From Chloroflexota bacterium (GTDB lineage: Bacteria > Chloroflexota > Limnocylindria > Limnocylindrales > CSP1-4), in the NCBI GenBank assembly GCA_021777365.1, contig JAJYDP010000353.1, forward strand, positions 1 through 5,721: a DNA stretch of 5,721 bases, given 5' to 3'. This document shows, piece by piece, positions 1 through 5,659 of this stretch; positions within the stretch are counted from its first letter, which is position 1, and every line of letters begins with the position of its first letter. A program made the translations under genes and the position numbers. The notes below the pieces were generated by a model. That model did no database searches. It saw only the letters and a program-made list of their open reading frames with translations, and was not told where the DNA came from.

Positions 1-1
1 C

Positions 2-100
2 GCGCCCGCCTCGGTCGACGCGCTCGTGCGTGACGTCGCGACCGAGCTCGGGCGCGCGGTGGAGCGGCTGGGACACGACGCCGGCTACCCGCAGCCCTGA
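2..100 (+). CDS. 3' end of an unidentified plus-strand gene (partial)
   Basis: An open frame enters from the left edge and stops at TGA 98-100, giving 32 residues that end in ...ERLGHDAGYPQP. Almost every codon ends in G or C (about 31 of 33), as in the other real genes here, which is the main reason to call it coding. The visible part looks like an amphipathic helix (VDALVRDVATELGRAVERLG) with a short polar tail. The piece is too short to name a family. It converges on the permease gene, with 171 bases between the two stop codons. That gap holds only weak short stems, such as CTCC-TGAA-GGAG at 111-122, and no convincing terminator. Confidence 0.5.
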   Translation, partial: APASVDALVRDVATELGRAVERLGHDAGYPQP

Positions 101-271
101 GCGATCGCGACTCCTGAAGGAGCCCCGGACCCCGGGCGGTCGCCGTTCGCGGACGCTCGCGGACACGCGCGACCGCGCGTCCCGGTGGCCCAGATGCGGC
201 TCGGCGACGTGCCGATCCCGCCCGGAACGACCGGGTGCGCGCGGTCAAGACGCGGTGTCAGCGGATGACGG

Positions 272-2185
272 TCAGCGGGCGCCGTTCGCGCCGCGCGGGC
301 GAAGCTGCGGGGTTCCGCCTCCGCGGGGCTCGGTCATCGGGATGGAGGCGATCTCGCTGAGTTCCTCCGTGACGAAACCGCTCGCCACGCCCCAGTAGTA
401 GCAGACGAGCCCGACGACGATCTCGAGGATGTCGCTGGCGGGGAACGCGAGCGTGGGGTTCTTGAGCGGACCGTACTCGCCCACGTACGAGATGAGGTAC
501 GTCACCAGCACGAGCGCCAGCAGCCAGGCGGATCGCTCGATGTGCATGCGCCCGATGGGATTGCTGAACCACCACATGACGGCCGCAAAGACGATGATCG
601 TCGCCGCCATGAGGACGAAGTACACCGGGAACGACAGCGACCCGGGGGCCTGCGTCGTGCCGGTGATGAGGACCCAGCCGCCGAGCTTCTCGACGATGAT
701 CCAGGCGATGAGGAACAGGGTGCCGACGACCAGGCCCACGTCGCGCCTGATCCAGCCGGCGTTCGGCGCGAAGTACCAGGCGAAGACGGCCAGGCCCACG
801 AACACGCCGGCATAGACCTCGGACAGGACCGTGAAGCCGGACCAGTAGACGATCATGACGGCGGCCAGGAATCCGATCGGCGCGAGCAGTTCGGCCGCGG
901 GCAGCCGGAACGGCCGGGTGAGGTTGGGGGCGGCGCGGCGCATGATCGGCAGGCCCAGCCCGCCCATGATGTAGGTCAGCACCGTGCACGAGGTGATGGG
1001 GCCGACCAGGCTGAACCAGCTCGGCAGCGGGGCGAAGAACAGGCAGCCCACCACGAACGTCGCCAGCAGCGAGATCCACGGGATCCCGTACTGGTTCATC
1101 CGCTCGAACGCCCGCGGGAAGTAGCGGTGCACGCTCATGCCGTAGATGGCGCGCGTGCCGGTTCCGAGGTAGATCCAGCCGGTGCCGGACGGCGAGATGG
1201 CGGCGTCGATCAGGAGCAGCGTCGCGAACGCGCCGAGCAGTCCGATCCCGGTGGCGTTGAGGGCCGAGTAGAGCGGCGCGGTCGCCCACCCGCTGGCGGT
1301 CAGCTTGGTCCAGTCACCGACCGGGATGCCGGCCTTGCCGAAGTTGAGGGCACCGGTGAAGGCGAGCTGCAGCCCGACGTAGATGACGATCCCGATCACG
1401 ACCGACAGGATCGTCGCCAGCGGCAGGTCACGTTGCGGGTTGCGGGCCTCGCCGCCGTACTCGAGCGCCTGCCGGAAGCCCAGGTACGAGAAGACGATTC
1501 CCGACGTGGCGATGGCCTGGAGGATCGGCGACACGCCGAGTGGAGCGAAGCCGCCGTAGCTGCTGAAGTTCGAGCCCTTGAACGCCGTGAACAGGAGCAG
1601 GAACGTCAGGGTCGGGATGATCAGCTTCCACCAGGTGATCCAGCGGTTGAGCTCGGACAGGAACCTGATCCCGACCAGGTTGACGAAGAAGAACAGGACC
1701 ATCAGGGCGATCGCGAAGATGATCCCGTTCGGCCAGGACAGGACCGTGACGCCTCCCGCGACGGCCGTGAAGTGCGCTCCCGAGAACTTCGTCGAGAGGT
1801 ACGTCACCACTCCCTCGGCCTCGATCGCCGCGACCGAGCTGGCGGCGAGGGCGTAGGCCCAGCCCAGGATGAAGCCGGTGAACGCGCCGTGGGTCAGGGC
1901 CGGGTAGCGGACGATCGCGCCCGACCGGGGCAGCATCCCGGCGAGCTCGGCGTACGTCAGGGCGATGAAGAGGACGAAGATGCCGCCCAGGATCCAGGAG
2001 ACGATCGCGGCCGGGCCGGCGACGGCATCGGCGCCGATCACCCCCAGCAGCCAGCCGGAGCCGATGATTCCCCCCATCGACAGGAACAGCAGCTGCTGCA
2101 GCGACATGGAACGCCGCAGGCCCTTGTCGGCTTCCTCGAACGGGGCCTCCCTGAGGTCGTTCGCCGTCCCGAGATCATCCGCCAT
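272..2185 (-). CDS. APC-superfamily amino acid permease, YveA-like, long form
   Basis: A 637-residue integral membrane protein predicted to import an amino acid with a proton or other cation. The N-terminus carries the APC signature in helix 1 (GGIIGSGWLLG, residues 38-48), followed by a Pro-rich hydrophobic helix 2 ending in YAELAGMLPRSG (78-89). The conserved loop after helix 6 reads GFRQALEYGGEARNPQRDLP (236-255). From memory, the SMSLQQLLFLSMGGIIGSGW start and the RSGAIVRYP segment recall the Bacillus aspartate:proton symporter YveA and related archaeal permeases. The substrate is therefore a guess. About 14-16 hydrophobic segments are visible, the last near 585-603, so the protein is longer than the usual 12-helix, 450-550 residue family members. 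The ATG at 2185 is chosen because AAGGAG lies 9 bases upstream; the frame stays open further up to a TTG at 2332, but that part is Arg-rich and unlike a permease. It is probably transcribed alone. Confidence 0.93.
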   Translation of the reverse strand: MADDLGTANDLREAPFEEADKGLRRSMSLQQLLFLSMGGIIGSGWLLGVIGADAVAGPAAIVSWILGGIFVLFIALTYAELAGMLPRSGAIVRYPALTHGAFTGFILGWAYALAASSVAAIEAEGVVTYLSTKFSGAHFTAVAGGVTVLSWPNGIIFAIALMVLFFFVNLVGIRFLSELNRWITWWKLIIPTLTFLLLFTAFKGSNFSSYGGFAPLGVSPILQAIATSGIVFSYLGFRQALEYGGEARNPQRDLPLATILSVVIGIVIYVGLQLAFTGALNFGKAGIPVGDWTKLTASGWATAPLYSALNATGIGLLGAFATLLLIDAAISPSGTGWIYLGTGTRAIYGMSVHRYFPRAFERMNQYGIPWISLLATFVVGCLFFAPLPSWFSLVGPITSCTVLTYIMGGLGLPIMRRAAPNLTRPFRLPAAELLAPIGFLAAVMIVYWSGFTVLSEVYAGVFVGLAVFAWYFAPNAGWIRRDVGLVVGTLFLIAWIIVEKLGGWVLITGTTQAPGSLSFPVYFVLMAATIIVFAAVMWWFSNPIGRMHIERSAWLLALVLVTYLISYVGEYGPLKNPTLAFPASDILEIVVGLVCYYWGVASGFVTEELSEIASIPMTEPRGGGTPQLRPRGANGAR

Positions 2186-2194
2186 CGCGCGCCT

Positions 2195-2200
2195 CTCCTT
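2195..2200 (-). promoter_or_regulatory. Ribosome binding site of the permease
   Basis: AAGGAG on the minus strand, 9 bases before the ATG at 2185. It fixes this start over the in-frame upstream TTG at 2332. Confidence 0.8.
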
Positions 2201-2223
2201 CGACGCTTCGCGCGCACATGGAC

Positions 2224-2249
2224 GCGGAGCCTGCGAACGATCGCTCCGC
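2224..2249 (-). promoter_or_regulatory. Hairpin in the permease leader
   Basis: Perfect 7 bp stem (GCGGAGC with GCTCCGC) around a 12-base loop, 23 bases upstream of the ribosome binding site. It lies in the expected untranslated leader. No known riboswitch or attenuator was recognised and there is no leader peptide that I can support, so a regulatory role is only possible. Confidence 0.3.
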
Positions 2250-2251
2250 CG

Positions 2252-2265
2252 CGCGCTTATGCGCG
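2252..2265 (-). promoter_or_regulatory. Second small hairpin in the permease leader
   Basis: Stem CGCGC/GCGCG of 5 bp closing a four-base ATAA loop (minus strand), just upstream of the 7 bp hairpin. With it, the leader would be fairly structured. At this GC content such short stems also occur by chance. Confidence 0.2.
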
Positions 2266-2296
2266 TATTCGCACTAGTCGTGTGGCGCCGCAACGG

Positions 2297-2338
2297 TCCG
2301 GTTTGGCGATACACCTTGCAGATGCATATCAAACCGGA
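2297..2338. promoter_or_regulatory. Operator-like inverted repeat upstream of the permease
   Basis: TCCGGTTTG at 2297-2305 is repeated in perfect inverted form, CAAACCGGA, at 2330-2338, with 24 bases between the arms. The arm centres are 33 bp apart, about three helical turns, so two bound protein units would face the same side of DNA. GATA follows the left arm closely (2308-2311), and TATC overlaps the edge of the right arm (2327-2330), extending the symmetry loosely. The patch is far more AT-rich than its surroundings. The rest of the 281-base gap 2186-2466 holds the permease leader on one side and, on the sigma operon side, nothing I can identify. Confidence 0.5.
2306..2332 (-). promoter_or_regulatory. 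Possible promoter of the permease
   Basis: On the minus strand TTGATA (2332-2327, five of six matches to TTGACA) is followed after 15 bases by TATCGC (2311-2306, a poor TATAAT match). The spacer is short and the -10 is weak, so this is tentative. Both elements touch the arms of the inverted repeat, which would let a bound protein block transcription. The predicted leader would be roughly 110 bases. Confidence 0.25.
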
Positions 2339-2466
2339 ATGGCGCGTGGCGATCGCGCTCCGGTTCGCCCTGCGGTCAGGCTGCCGTGGGCGATCGGCTG
2401 ATCTCGCTCGTGGGTCGCCGGCTCACCCGTGGCCTCGGGTCGCGTCGTCGGCCCCGGGCCTCCTCG

Positions 2467-3918
2467 TCAGCCCCCGGCCCCGCCGCCGGCTCCGCCGATG
2501 GTTCCGCCTCCGCCGCCGGGACCCGGCGAATCGGTGCCGTCCGGTGAACCCGTGCCGTCCGGCGAGGACGATCCGGCGCCCGGCGTGGAGACCGCCGCGG
2601 GGACCCTTCCGCCCGTGGTTCCGCCCGGCTGCGGCGATGCGCTCGGCGCCGGGTTGCCGCCCGACTGAGGCGATGCGGTCGGCGCCGGGTTGCCGCCCGG
2701 CTGAGGCGATGCGGTCGGCGCGGGGACCTGTCGAGGCGGCTGGGTCTGGCGGGGACCCGTCGGCGAGGTCGTGGGCGAGGTCGTCGGGGAGCCACGGCCG
2801 CCGCCGGCGCCCTGGGACGGCGATGCCGACGGTGAGGTCCCGACCACGGGCGACACCCGCGATCCCGGTGTTTCCACAGGCCCCGCGGTGCCCGAGATCC
2901 CCGGCGTGCCTGTCGCCGGTGCCGCAGCACCACCGGGTCCGGGCCGCCGGCCGCCGGCCGAACCGCCCGGCGTGCCCGTCGGCGCTCCGGAGGCGACCGC
3001 CCCGCCCATCCGAGACGCGGAGCCCGCGGCACCGGCCCCGCCCCCGGCGGGCATCCCGGGTGACGCCCCCGTGGAACCGCCCGACCCCGCCTCGCGGCGG
3101 AGATGCAGCTCGAGCATCGTCGCGGCCTGCAGCGCGCCGGCCACGTCCGGCCCGGCACCCGGCCGTTCTCGCAACCGCTCCAGCACCTGCACCTGCGCGG
3201 CCAGGCGCTGCAGCAGCCGTGTCCGTTCCGCGGACCCGACCGGCGCGATTTCGAGCGCGTCCCGGCCGATCTGCGCGTAGACGTCGAGCGCTGCCGCCTC
3301 CGCGTGCGGGTCGCCCGCGGTCGTGGCGGCCTCCGCCTCCGCCAGCCGGCGATCCAGTCTCACGACCTCGGCATCCAGGCGAGCGCCGGGAGCGGAGGGG
3401 AGCACGAGCTCCTCCCATGCGACCCGCAGTTCGTACAGCGGGGTGGCCGGGGGCGCGGCCGCGGTTGCGCCGGCCATGAGGACCACCGCGCACGCGACTC
3501 CGGACATGGCCGCGGCGGTGCGGATCCCGGACCAGCGCCATCGTGCACCGGACGGTCGCTCCGCAGGGCGTCCTGGGACCGGCGCGCGGTCGCGAGCGCG
3601 GCGCCGGACATCGAGCTCGCGCCGATCCGCGGGCCGCGGCCGTGCGCCGTGCAGCACGGCCCGGGGGATGGGCCCCGAGCCCGCGGCGGTCTCCGCCGCG
3701 GGCTCGAGCCGGGTCATCGCCTCGCGGTATGCCGCGAGGAGGGGGGCCGCGGCGGCCTCGACCTGCGGCGCAAGCAGGCCGTCGTCCGACCGCGCGGCCA
3801 CGCCGAGCGCCAGCACGAGCGCGTCGGACTCGTCGCCCCACGCAGCGTCGCCGACGGCTCCCGATCCGCCGCGGAGTGTCCGCAGCCGCGCGCGCAGGAT
3901 CGCCACGAGCCCGGTCAT
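2467..3918 (-). CDS. Single-pass membrane protein paired with the ECF sigma factor, DUF5667-like; candidate anti-sigma factor
   Basis: A 483-residue protein. Residues 1-130 are predicted to be cytoplasmic: a helical stretch (about 30-75) and then an Arg/Pro-rich linker. Residues 133-154 form the only membrane segment (MSGVACAVVLMAGATAAA region). Residues 160-275 are a charged helical region outside the cell; PLYELRVAWEELVL followed by RLAEAEAATTAGDPHAEAAAL resembles DUF5667, from memory. Residues 278-483 are Gly/Pro/Ser/Thr/Ala-rich, likely unfolded and wall-spanning, with 12-residue repeats near 399-434. The start ATG overlaps the sigma stop codon (ATGA), with GGAGG 7 bases upstream, so translation is coupled. 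That position suggests it holds the sigma factor at the membrane. Against this, residues 1-130 contain no cysteine, so it is not a zinc-type anti-sigma factor. The sigma-binding role is inferred. Confidence 0.82.
   Translation of the reverse strand: MTGLVAILRARLRTLRGGSGAVGDAAWGDESDALVLALGVAARSDDGLLAPQVEAAAAPLLAAYREAMTRLEPAAETAAGSGPIPRAVLHGARPRPADRRELDVRRRARDRAPVPGRPAERPSGARWRWSGIRTAAAMSGVACAVVLMAGATAAAPPATPLYELRVAWEELVLPSAPGARLDAEVVRLDRRLAEAEAATTAGDPHAEAAALDVYAQIGRDALEIAPVGSAERTRLLQRLAAQVQVLERLRERPGAGPDVAGALQAATMLELHLRREAGSGGSTGASPGMPAGGGAGAAGSASRMGGAVASGAPTGTPGGSAGGRRPGPGGAAAPATGTPGISGTAGPVETPGSRVSPVVGTSPSASPSQGAGGGRGSPTTSPTTSPTGPRQTQPPRQVPAPTASPQPGGNPAPTASPQSGGNPAPSASPQPGGTTGGRVPAAVSTPGAGSSSPDGTGSPDGTDSPGPGGGGGTIGGAGGGAGG
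2621..2728 (-). repeat. Three 36-bp tandem repeats encoding 12-residue units
   Basis: Copies begin at 2621, 2657 and 2693 and are nearly identical, except that the last diverges in its final bases. In the protein they read PAPTASPQPGGN, PAPTASPQSGGN and PAPSASPQPGGT. The repeat keeps the reading frame and lies inside the low-complexity tail of the membrane protein. It probably arose by in-frame duplication and may vary in number between strains. Confidence 0.85.
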
Positions 3919-4571
3919 CGCCCGACCTCCGCGGTCACGCGACCCCGTGCCTGCTCGGCGAGGAGTCCGCGAAGCGCGCGAAGCGCGCGGTGCTGGAGCA
4001 CCCGGACCGCGCCGTCCGTCCGGCCCATGAGCCGGCCGACCTCGCGCGGCGACAGCTCCGCGAAGAAGCGGTAGACCAGCACGTCGTGCTGGTCTACCGG
4101 GAGTCGCTCGAGTGCCGCCAGCAGCTCGGCCCGGTCCAGGGCGGCGATCGCCAGGTCGTCTGGGCCTTCCCGCCCGGAGGGAAGCTGGAGCGCGACATCG
4201 ATGGCGGCGGGATGGGCCCGGCGGCGCTCATCGATCGCGGCGTTCCGCGCGATCCGGAAGACCCACGCGGCAAACGGAATCCCCTGGCGCCGCTCGAACG
4301 TCGCCAGGCCCTCGATCACCCTCACGAACGTCCGCTGCATGAGCTCCTCGGCGACGTCCGCGTCGCCGACCTCGTGTCGCAGGTACCGGAGCACGCGCGG
4401 AGCGAAGCGTTCGTAGATCGACGAGAACGCGGCGTCGTCGCCGTCGCGCGCCAGATCCACGAGCGCTTCGATGTCGGTCGGTTCGATCCGCCCTGACGTC
4501 CCAGTCCCCTCCCCCGGGGCACAGGGGACGCGAGTGCCCGGAACACCAGTGAACCGCCGTCCGGGCGGCAC
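3915..4571 (-). CDS. ECF (group IV) sigma-70 family RNA polymerase sigma factor
   Basis: Directs RNA polymerase to a dedicated set of promoters. Numbered from the GTG at 4571 (218 residues), sigma region 2 spans about 33-118. It includes AEELMQRTFVRVIEG (region 2.2, core binding) and PFAAWVFRIARNAAIDERRR (region 2.3-2.4, -10 recognition). A short linker follows, then region 4 at about 148-203, with the helix-turn-helix LSPREVGRLMGRTDGAVRVL for -35 recognition. There is no region 1.1, no region 3 and no C-terminal extension. The start is uncertain. The frame is open up to 4697 but that extension runs through a hairpin and is not protein-like. GTG 4571 has no clear ribosome site. GTG 4460 would give 181 residues but cut into region 2. 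Its stop overlaps the start of the membrane partner gene. Confidence 0.93.
   Translation of the reverse strand: MPPGRRFTGVPGTRVPCAPGEGTGTSGRIEPTDIEALVDLARDGDDAAFSSIYERFAPRVLRYLRHEVGDADVAEELMQRTFVRVIEGLATFERRQGIPFAAWVFRIARNAAIDERRRAHPAAIDVALQLPSGREGPDDLAIAALDRAELLAALERLPVDQHDVLVYRFFAELSPREVGRLMGRTDGAVRVLQHRALRALRGLLAEQARGRVTAEVGR
3926..3930 (-). promoter_or_regulatory. Ribosome binding site of the membrane partner, inside the sigma gene
   Basis: GGAGG on the minus strand, 7 bases before the ATG at 3918 and inside the last codons of the sigma gene. It supports this start and coupled translation through the ATGA overlap. Confidence 0.7.
4506..4515 (-). promoter_or_regulatory. Strong Shine-Dalgarno-like sequence without a standard start codon
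   Basis: GGGGGAGGGG on the minus strand sits just before the conserved part of the sigma factor. No in-frame ATG, GTG or TTG follows at a usable distance; the nearest in-frame codon at good spacing is ACG (4499-4497), 6 bases away. It may be chance in G-rich DNA, or it may mark a rare start. Confidence 0.25.
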
Positions 4572-4595
4572 GTCGAGAAACTTCTGGACCGTTCC
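4569..4595 (-). promoter_or_regulatory. Possible ECF-type promoter of the sigma operon (autoregulation)
   Basis: GGAAC (4595-4591), the classic -35 of ECF promoters, is followed after 18 bases by CGTG (4572-4569), which resembles the common CGTC/CGTA -10. Many ECF sigma factors drive their own operon, so this would fit. If real, it overlaps the GTG at 4571, and translation must then start further downstream. Short degenerate motifs like these are weak evidence alone. Confidence 0.25.
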
Positions 4596-4650
4596 GCGGG
4601 CCGAGGGCCCACCCTGTCGGAGGCCGATGGCCGGAGGACCCGGTGCACAT

Positions 4651-4689
4651 GGAAGGGCGGGCGCCTGCTGCACGGGCGCCCGCCCTTCC
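4651..4689. terminator. Strong 15-bp hairpin between the repeat-protein gene and the sigma operon
   Basis: A perfect 15 bp stem (4651-4665 with 4675-4689) closes a 9-base loop. It lies about 70 bases downstream of the stop of the 4758-5600 gene, and outside any supported coding region. There is no U-run on either strand, so it may be a hairpin-only terminator, an RNA-stabilising end or a regulatory structure. It argues against the longest reading of the sigma gene. Confidence 0.55.
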
Positions 4690-4726
4690 CCGGACACGCG
4701 TCGGGGCTCCGTCGGCGTGGAGAGGG

Positions 4727-4748
4727 CGTGACCTGGCCCGAGGTCACG
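4727..4748 (-). terminator. Hairpin just after the repeat-protein gene
   Basis: Stem CGTGACCT/AGGTCACG of 8 bp with a 6-base loop, starting 9 bases after the TAG stop at 4758-4760. The position fits a terminator for the minus-strand gene. The following bases are pyrimidine-rich (CCCTCTCC) but not a U-run. Together with the larger hairpin further on, it forms a tandem pair. Confidence 0.5.
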
Positions 4749-4757
4749 GCACGACGC

Positions 4758-5600
4758 CTACGGCCGCCCCGACCCGGCCCGCAGCTGGATACCCGACTCG
4801 GTCTGGGTCTGGGTCTCGGTCTGGGTCTGGGTCTGCGTGGCGGTCTGTGTCTGTGTCTGTGCCTGGTTCTGCGGCATCTGCGTCTGGGCCTGGGTCTGGA
4901 CCTGGCCCTGGACCTGGGACTGCGCCTGGACCTCGGTTTCGGCGGCCGTCATGACCTGCTCCTGGGTGCGGACCTGGGCGGGCGTGCCGGTGCCGGCCTG
5001 TGCGCCGGTCCCCGCTTCCGCCTGCAGCCGGATCCGGGTCTGCAGCTGCGTGCCGGAGCCGGCCTGTGCCTCGACCCCGGCCCGGGTCTGGACCTGCGAC
5101 TGGAGCCCTGTGCCGGCCCCGGTGCACGAACCGTCCCGGGCCTGGACCTGGTCGCGGTCCTGGACCTGGTCGCGGTCCTGGAGCTGACTCCCGGTTCCGG
5201 CTGCGTCCGCGACGGCCACGGTGGTCACGACGGCATCAGCTGCCGTCGCCGCCCCGTCGGTGACCGACGCCGGACCGTGCGGGCCCGGAGTGTCGTAGTC
5301 CCGGCTGTTGAGAGTGTCGTGGTCGTAGCCGTCCCCGGTGCCGTAGTCGTGGTCGTTCAGGTTGTCGTAGTCGTAGACCGTGGTCTGGAGCAGGTCCGGG
5401 TCCCGGTCGCGATCAGACGTCCGGAGCCGGTCCGGATCCTGGTCATGGTTCGGCGTCGACAGGTAGTCCTGCGACTGCGTCCGGAGCTGATCGCCGCCAG
5501 ACGGCGTCAGCGCCGCGCCGGCCGCGACGCCCGCCACCATCAGCACCATCGCGCCCACCGACAGCGCCGCGAGGAATCCGCGTGCGGATCGTCCACCCAT
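4758..5600 (-). CDS. Secreted or membrane-anchored Asp/Tyr- and Gln/Thr-rich repeat protein, unknown function
   Basis: A 280-residue protein of no family I recognise. Residues 1-30 look like a signal peptide: RSAR, then a hydrophobic core, with a likely cleavage site at AGA-A near residue 29. Residues 35-107 are rich in Asp, Tyr and His and contain two kinds of short repeats with DxDxD spacing. Residues 111-134 are Ala/Val-rich. Residues 139-269 are dominated by Gln at alternate positions (QVQ, QTQ, QLQ), ending in a run of Gln-Thr pairs. There is one cysteine (159). The alternating pattern suggests beta structure, and the Asp repeats could bind metal ions; both are inferences. The ATG at 5600 is preferred because GGGAGG precedes it and the signal peptide follows directly; an upstream in-frame ATG at 5711 adds 37 unlikely residues. 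Codons in the repeats end almost always in G or C (CAG, ACC, GAC), supporting translation. Hairpins follow the gene. Confidence 0.75.
   Translation of the reverse strand: MGGRSARGFLAALSVGAMVLMVAGVAAGAALTPSGGDQLRTQSQDYLSTPNHDQDPDRLRTSDRDRDPDLLQTTVYDYDNLNDHDYGTGDGYDHDTLNSRDYDTPGPHGPASVTDGAATAADAVVTTVAVADAAGTGSQLQDRDQVQDRDQVQARDGSCTGAGTGLQSQVQTRAGVEAQAGSGTQLQTRIRLQAEAGTGAQAGTGTPAQVRTQEQVMTAAETEVQAQSQVQGQVQTQAQTQMPQNQAQTQTQTATQTQTQTETQTQTESGIQLRAGSGRP
4794..4865 (-). repeat. Degenerate hexanucleotide tract encoding Gln-Thr pairs
   Basis: On the plus strand the unit is GGTCTG with variants, so on the minus strand CAGACC or CAGACA codes Gln-Thr. About ten Gln-Thr pairs are seen in residues 246-269, with Ala or Glu in place of Gln at three points. 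A six-base unit changes length without shifting the frame. Confidence 0.9.
5141..5186 (-). repeat. 18-bp tandem repeat encoding DRDQVQ
   Basis: Two full identical 18-base copies (5141-5158 and 5159-5176) and a 10-base partial third copy. They encode a six-residue unit (QDRDQV) at residues 141-153 that bridges the Asp-rich and Gln-rich parts. Confidence 0.9.
5280..5375 (-). repeat. Two 16-residue Tyr/Asp repeats
   Basis: Residues 76-91 and 92-107 align as YD[Y/H]D[N/T]LNxxDYxT, a 48-base unit in tandem, diverged at about half the positions. This suggests an old in-frame duplication kept by selection for the Asp, Tyr and Leu-Asn positions. Confidence 0.7.
5382..5444 (-). repeat. Two 12-residue Asp-Pro repeats
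   Basis: Residues 53-61 (DQDPDRLRT) and 65-73 (DRDPDLLQT) share D[Q/R]DPDxLxT at a 12-residue period. A weaker relative, DQLRT, lies upstream near residue 37. Confidence 0.65.
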
Positions 5601-5605
5601 GTCTG

Positions 5606-5611
5606 CCTCCC
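5606..5611 (-). promoter_or_regulatory. Ribosome binding site of the repeat-protein gene
   Basis: GGGAGG on the minus strand, 5 bases before the ATG at 5600. It supports this start over the upstream ATG at 5711. Confidence 0.65.
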
Positions 5612-5659
5612 GTTCCGGGCCGGTCCCGCTCCTCCCTGTCGCGGCGCCCTGCCAGTGGA

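Noticed and set aside
101..271. Terminator between the converging genes
   Set aside because: Only stems of 4-5 bp, such as at 111-122 and 221-235, with no U-run; not distinguishable from chance.
2186..2332. In-frame N-terminal extension of the permease from TTG 2332
   Set aside because: The extra 49 residues are Arg-rich and unlike permeases, and the site overlaps the possible promoter; ATG 2185 has a good ribosome site.
542..2401. Long open frame on the plus strand opposite the permease (619 codons)
   Set aside because: Its protein is a run of Asp, Arg, Gly and Gln with no domain, and it lies antisense to a clear permease; long antisense frames are expected at this GC content.
2621..2728. 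Regular 36-bp repeats that might suggest a CRISPR array
   Set aside because: The units are direct tandem copies without spacers, in frame within a coding sequence.
1965..3479. Plus-strand open frame across the permease start and the membrane-protein tail
   Set aside because: Arg/Pro-rich translation without domains, crossing an intergenic control region; a composition artefact.
2423..3841. Alternative minus-strand frame overlapping the sigma partner gene
   Set aside because: Arg/Gly-rich with no domain or start site; the other frame has the ATGA overlap, ribosome site and membrane segment.
4572..4697. N-terminal extension of the sigma factor to ATG 4697
   Set aside because: It runs through the 15 bp hairpin, is Pro/Gly-rich, and ECF sigma factors do not have such an extension.
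4837..5187. Plus-strand frame rich in Trp and Cys opposite the Gln/Thr region
   Set aside because: It is the mirror of CAG/ACC repeats (CTG/GGT read in another frame); it has no ribosome site, and the minus frame has the signal peptide and the expected codon bias.
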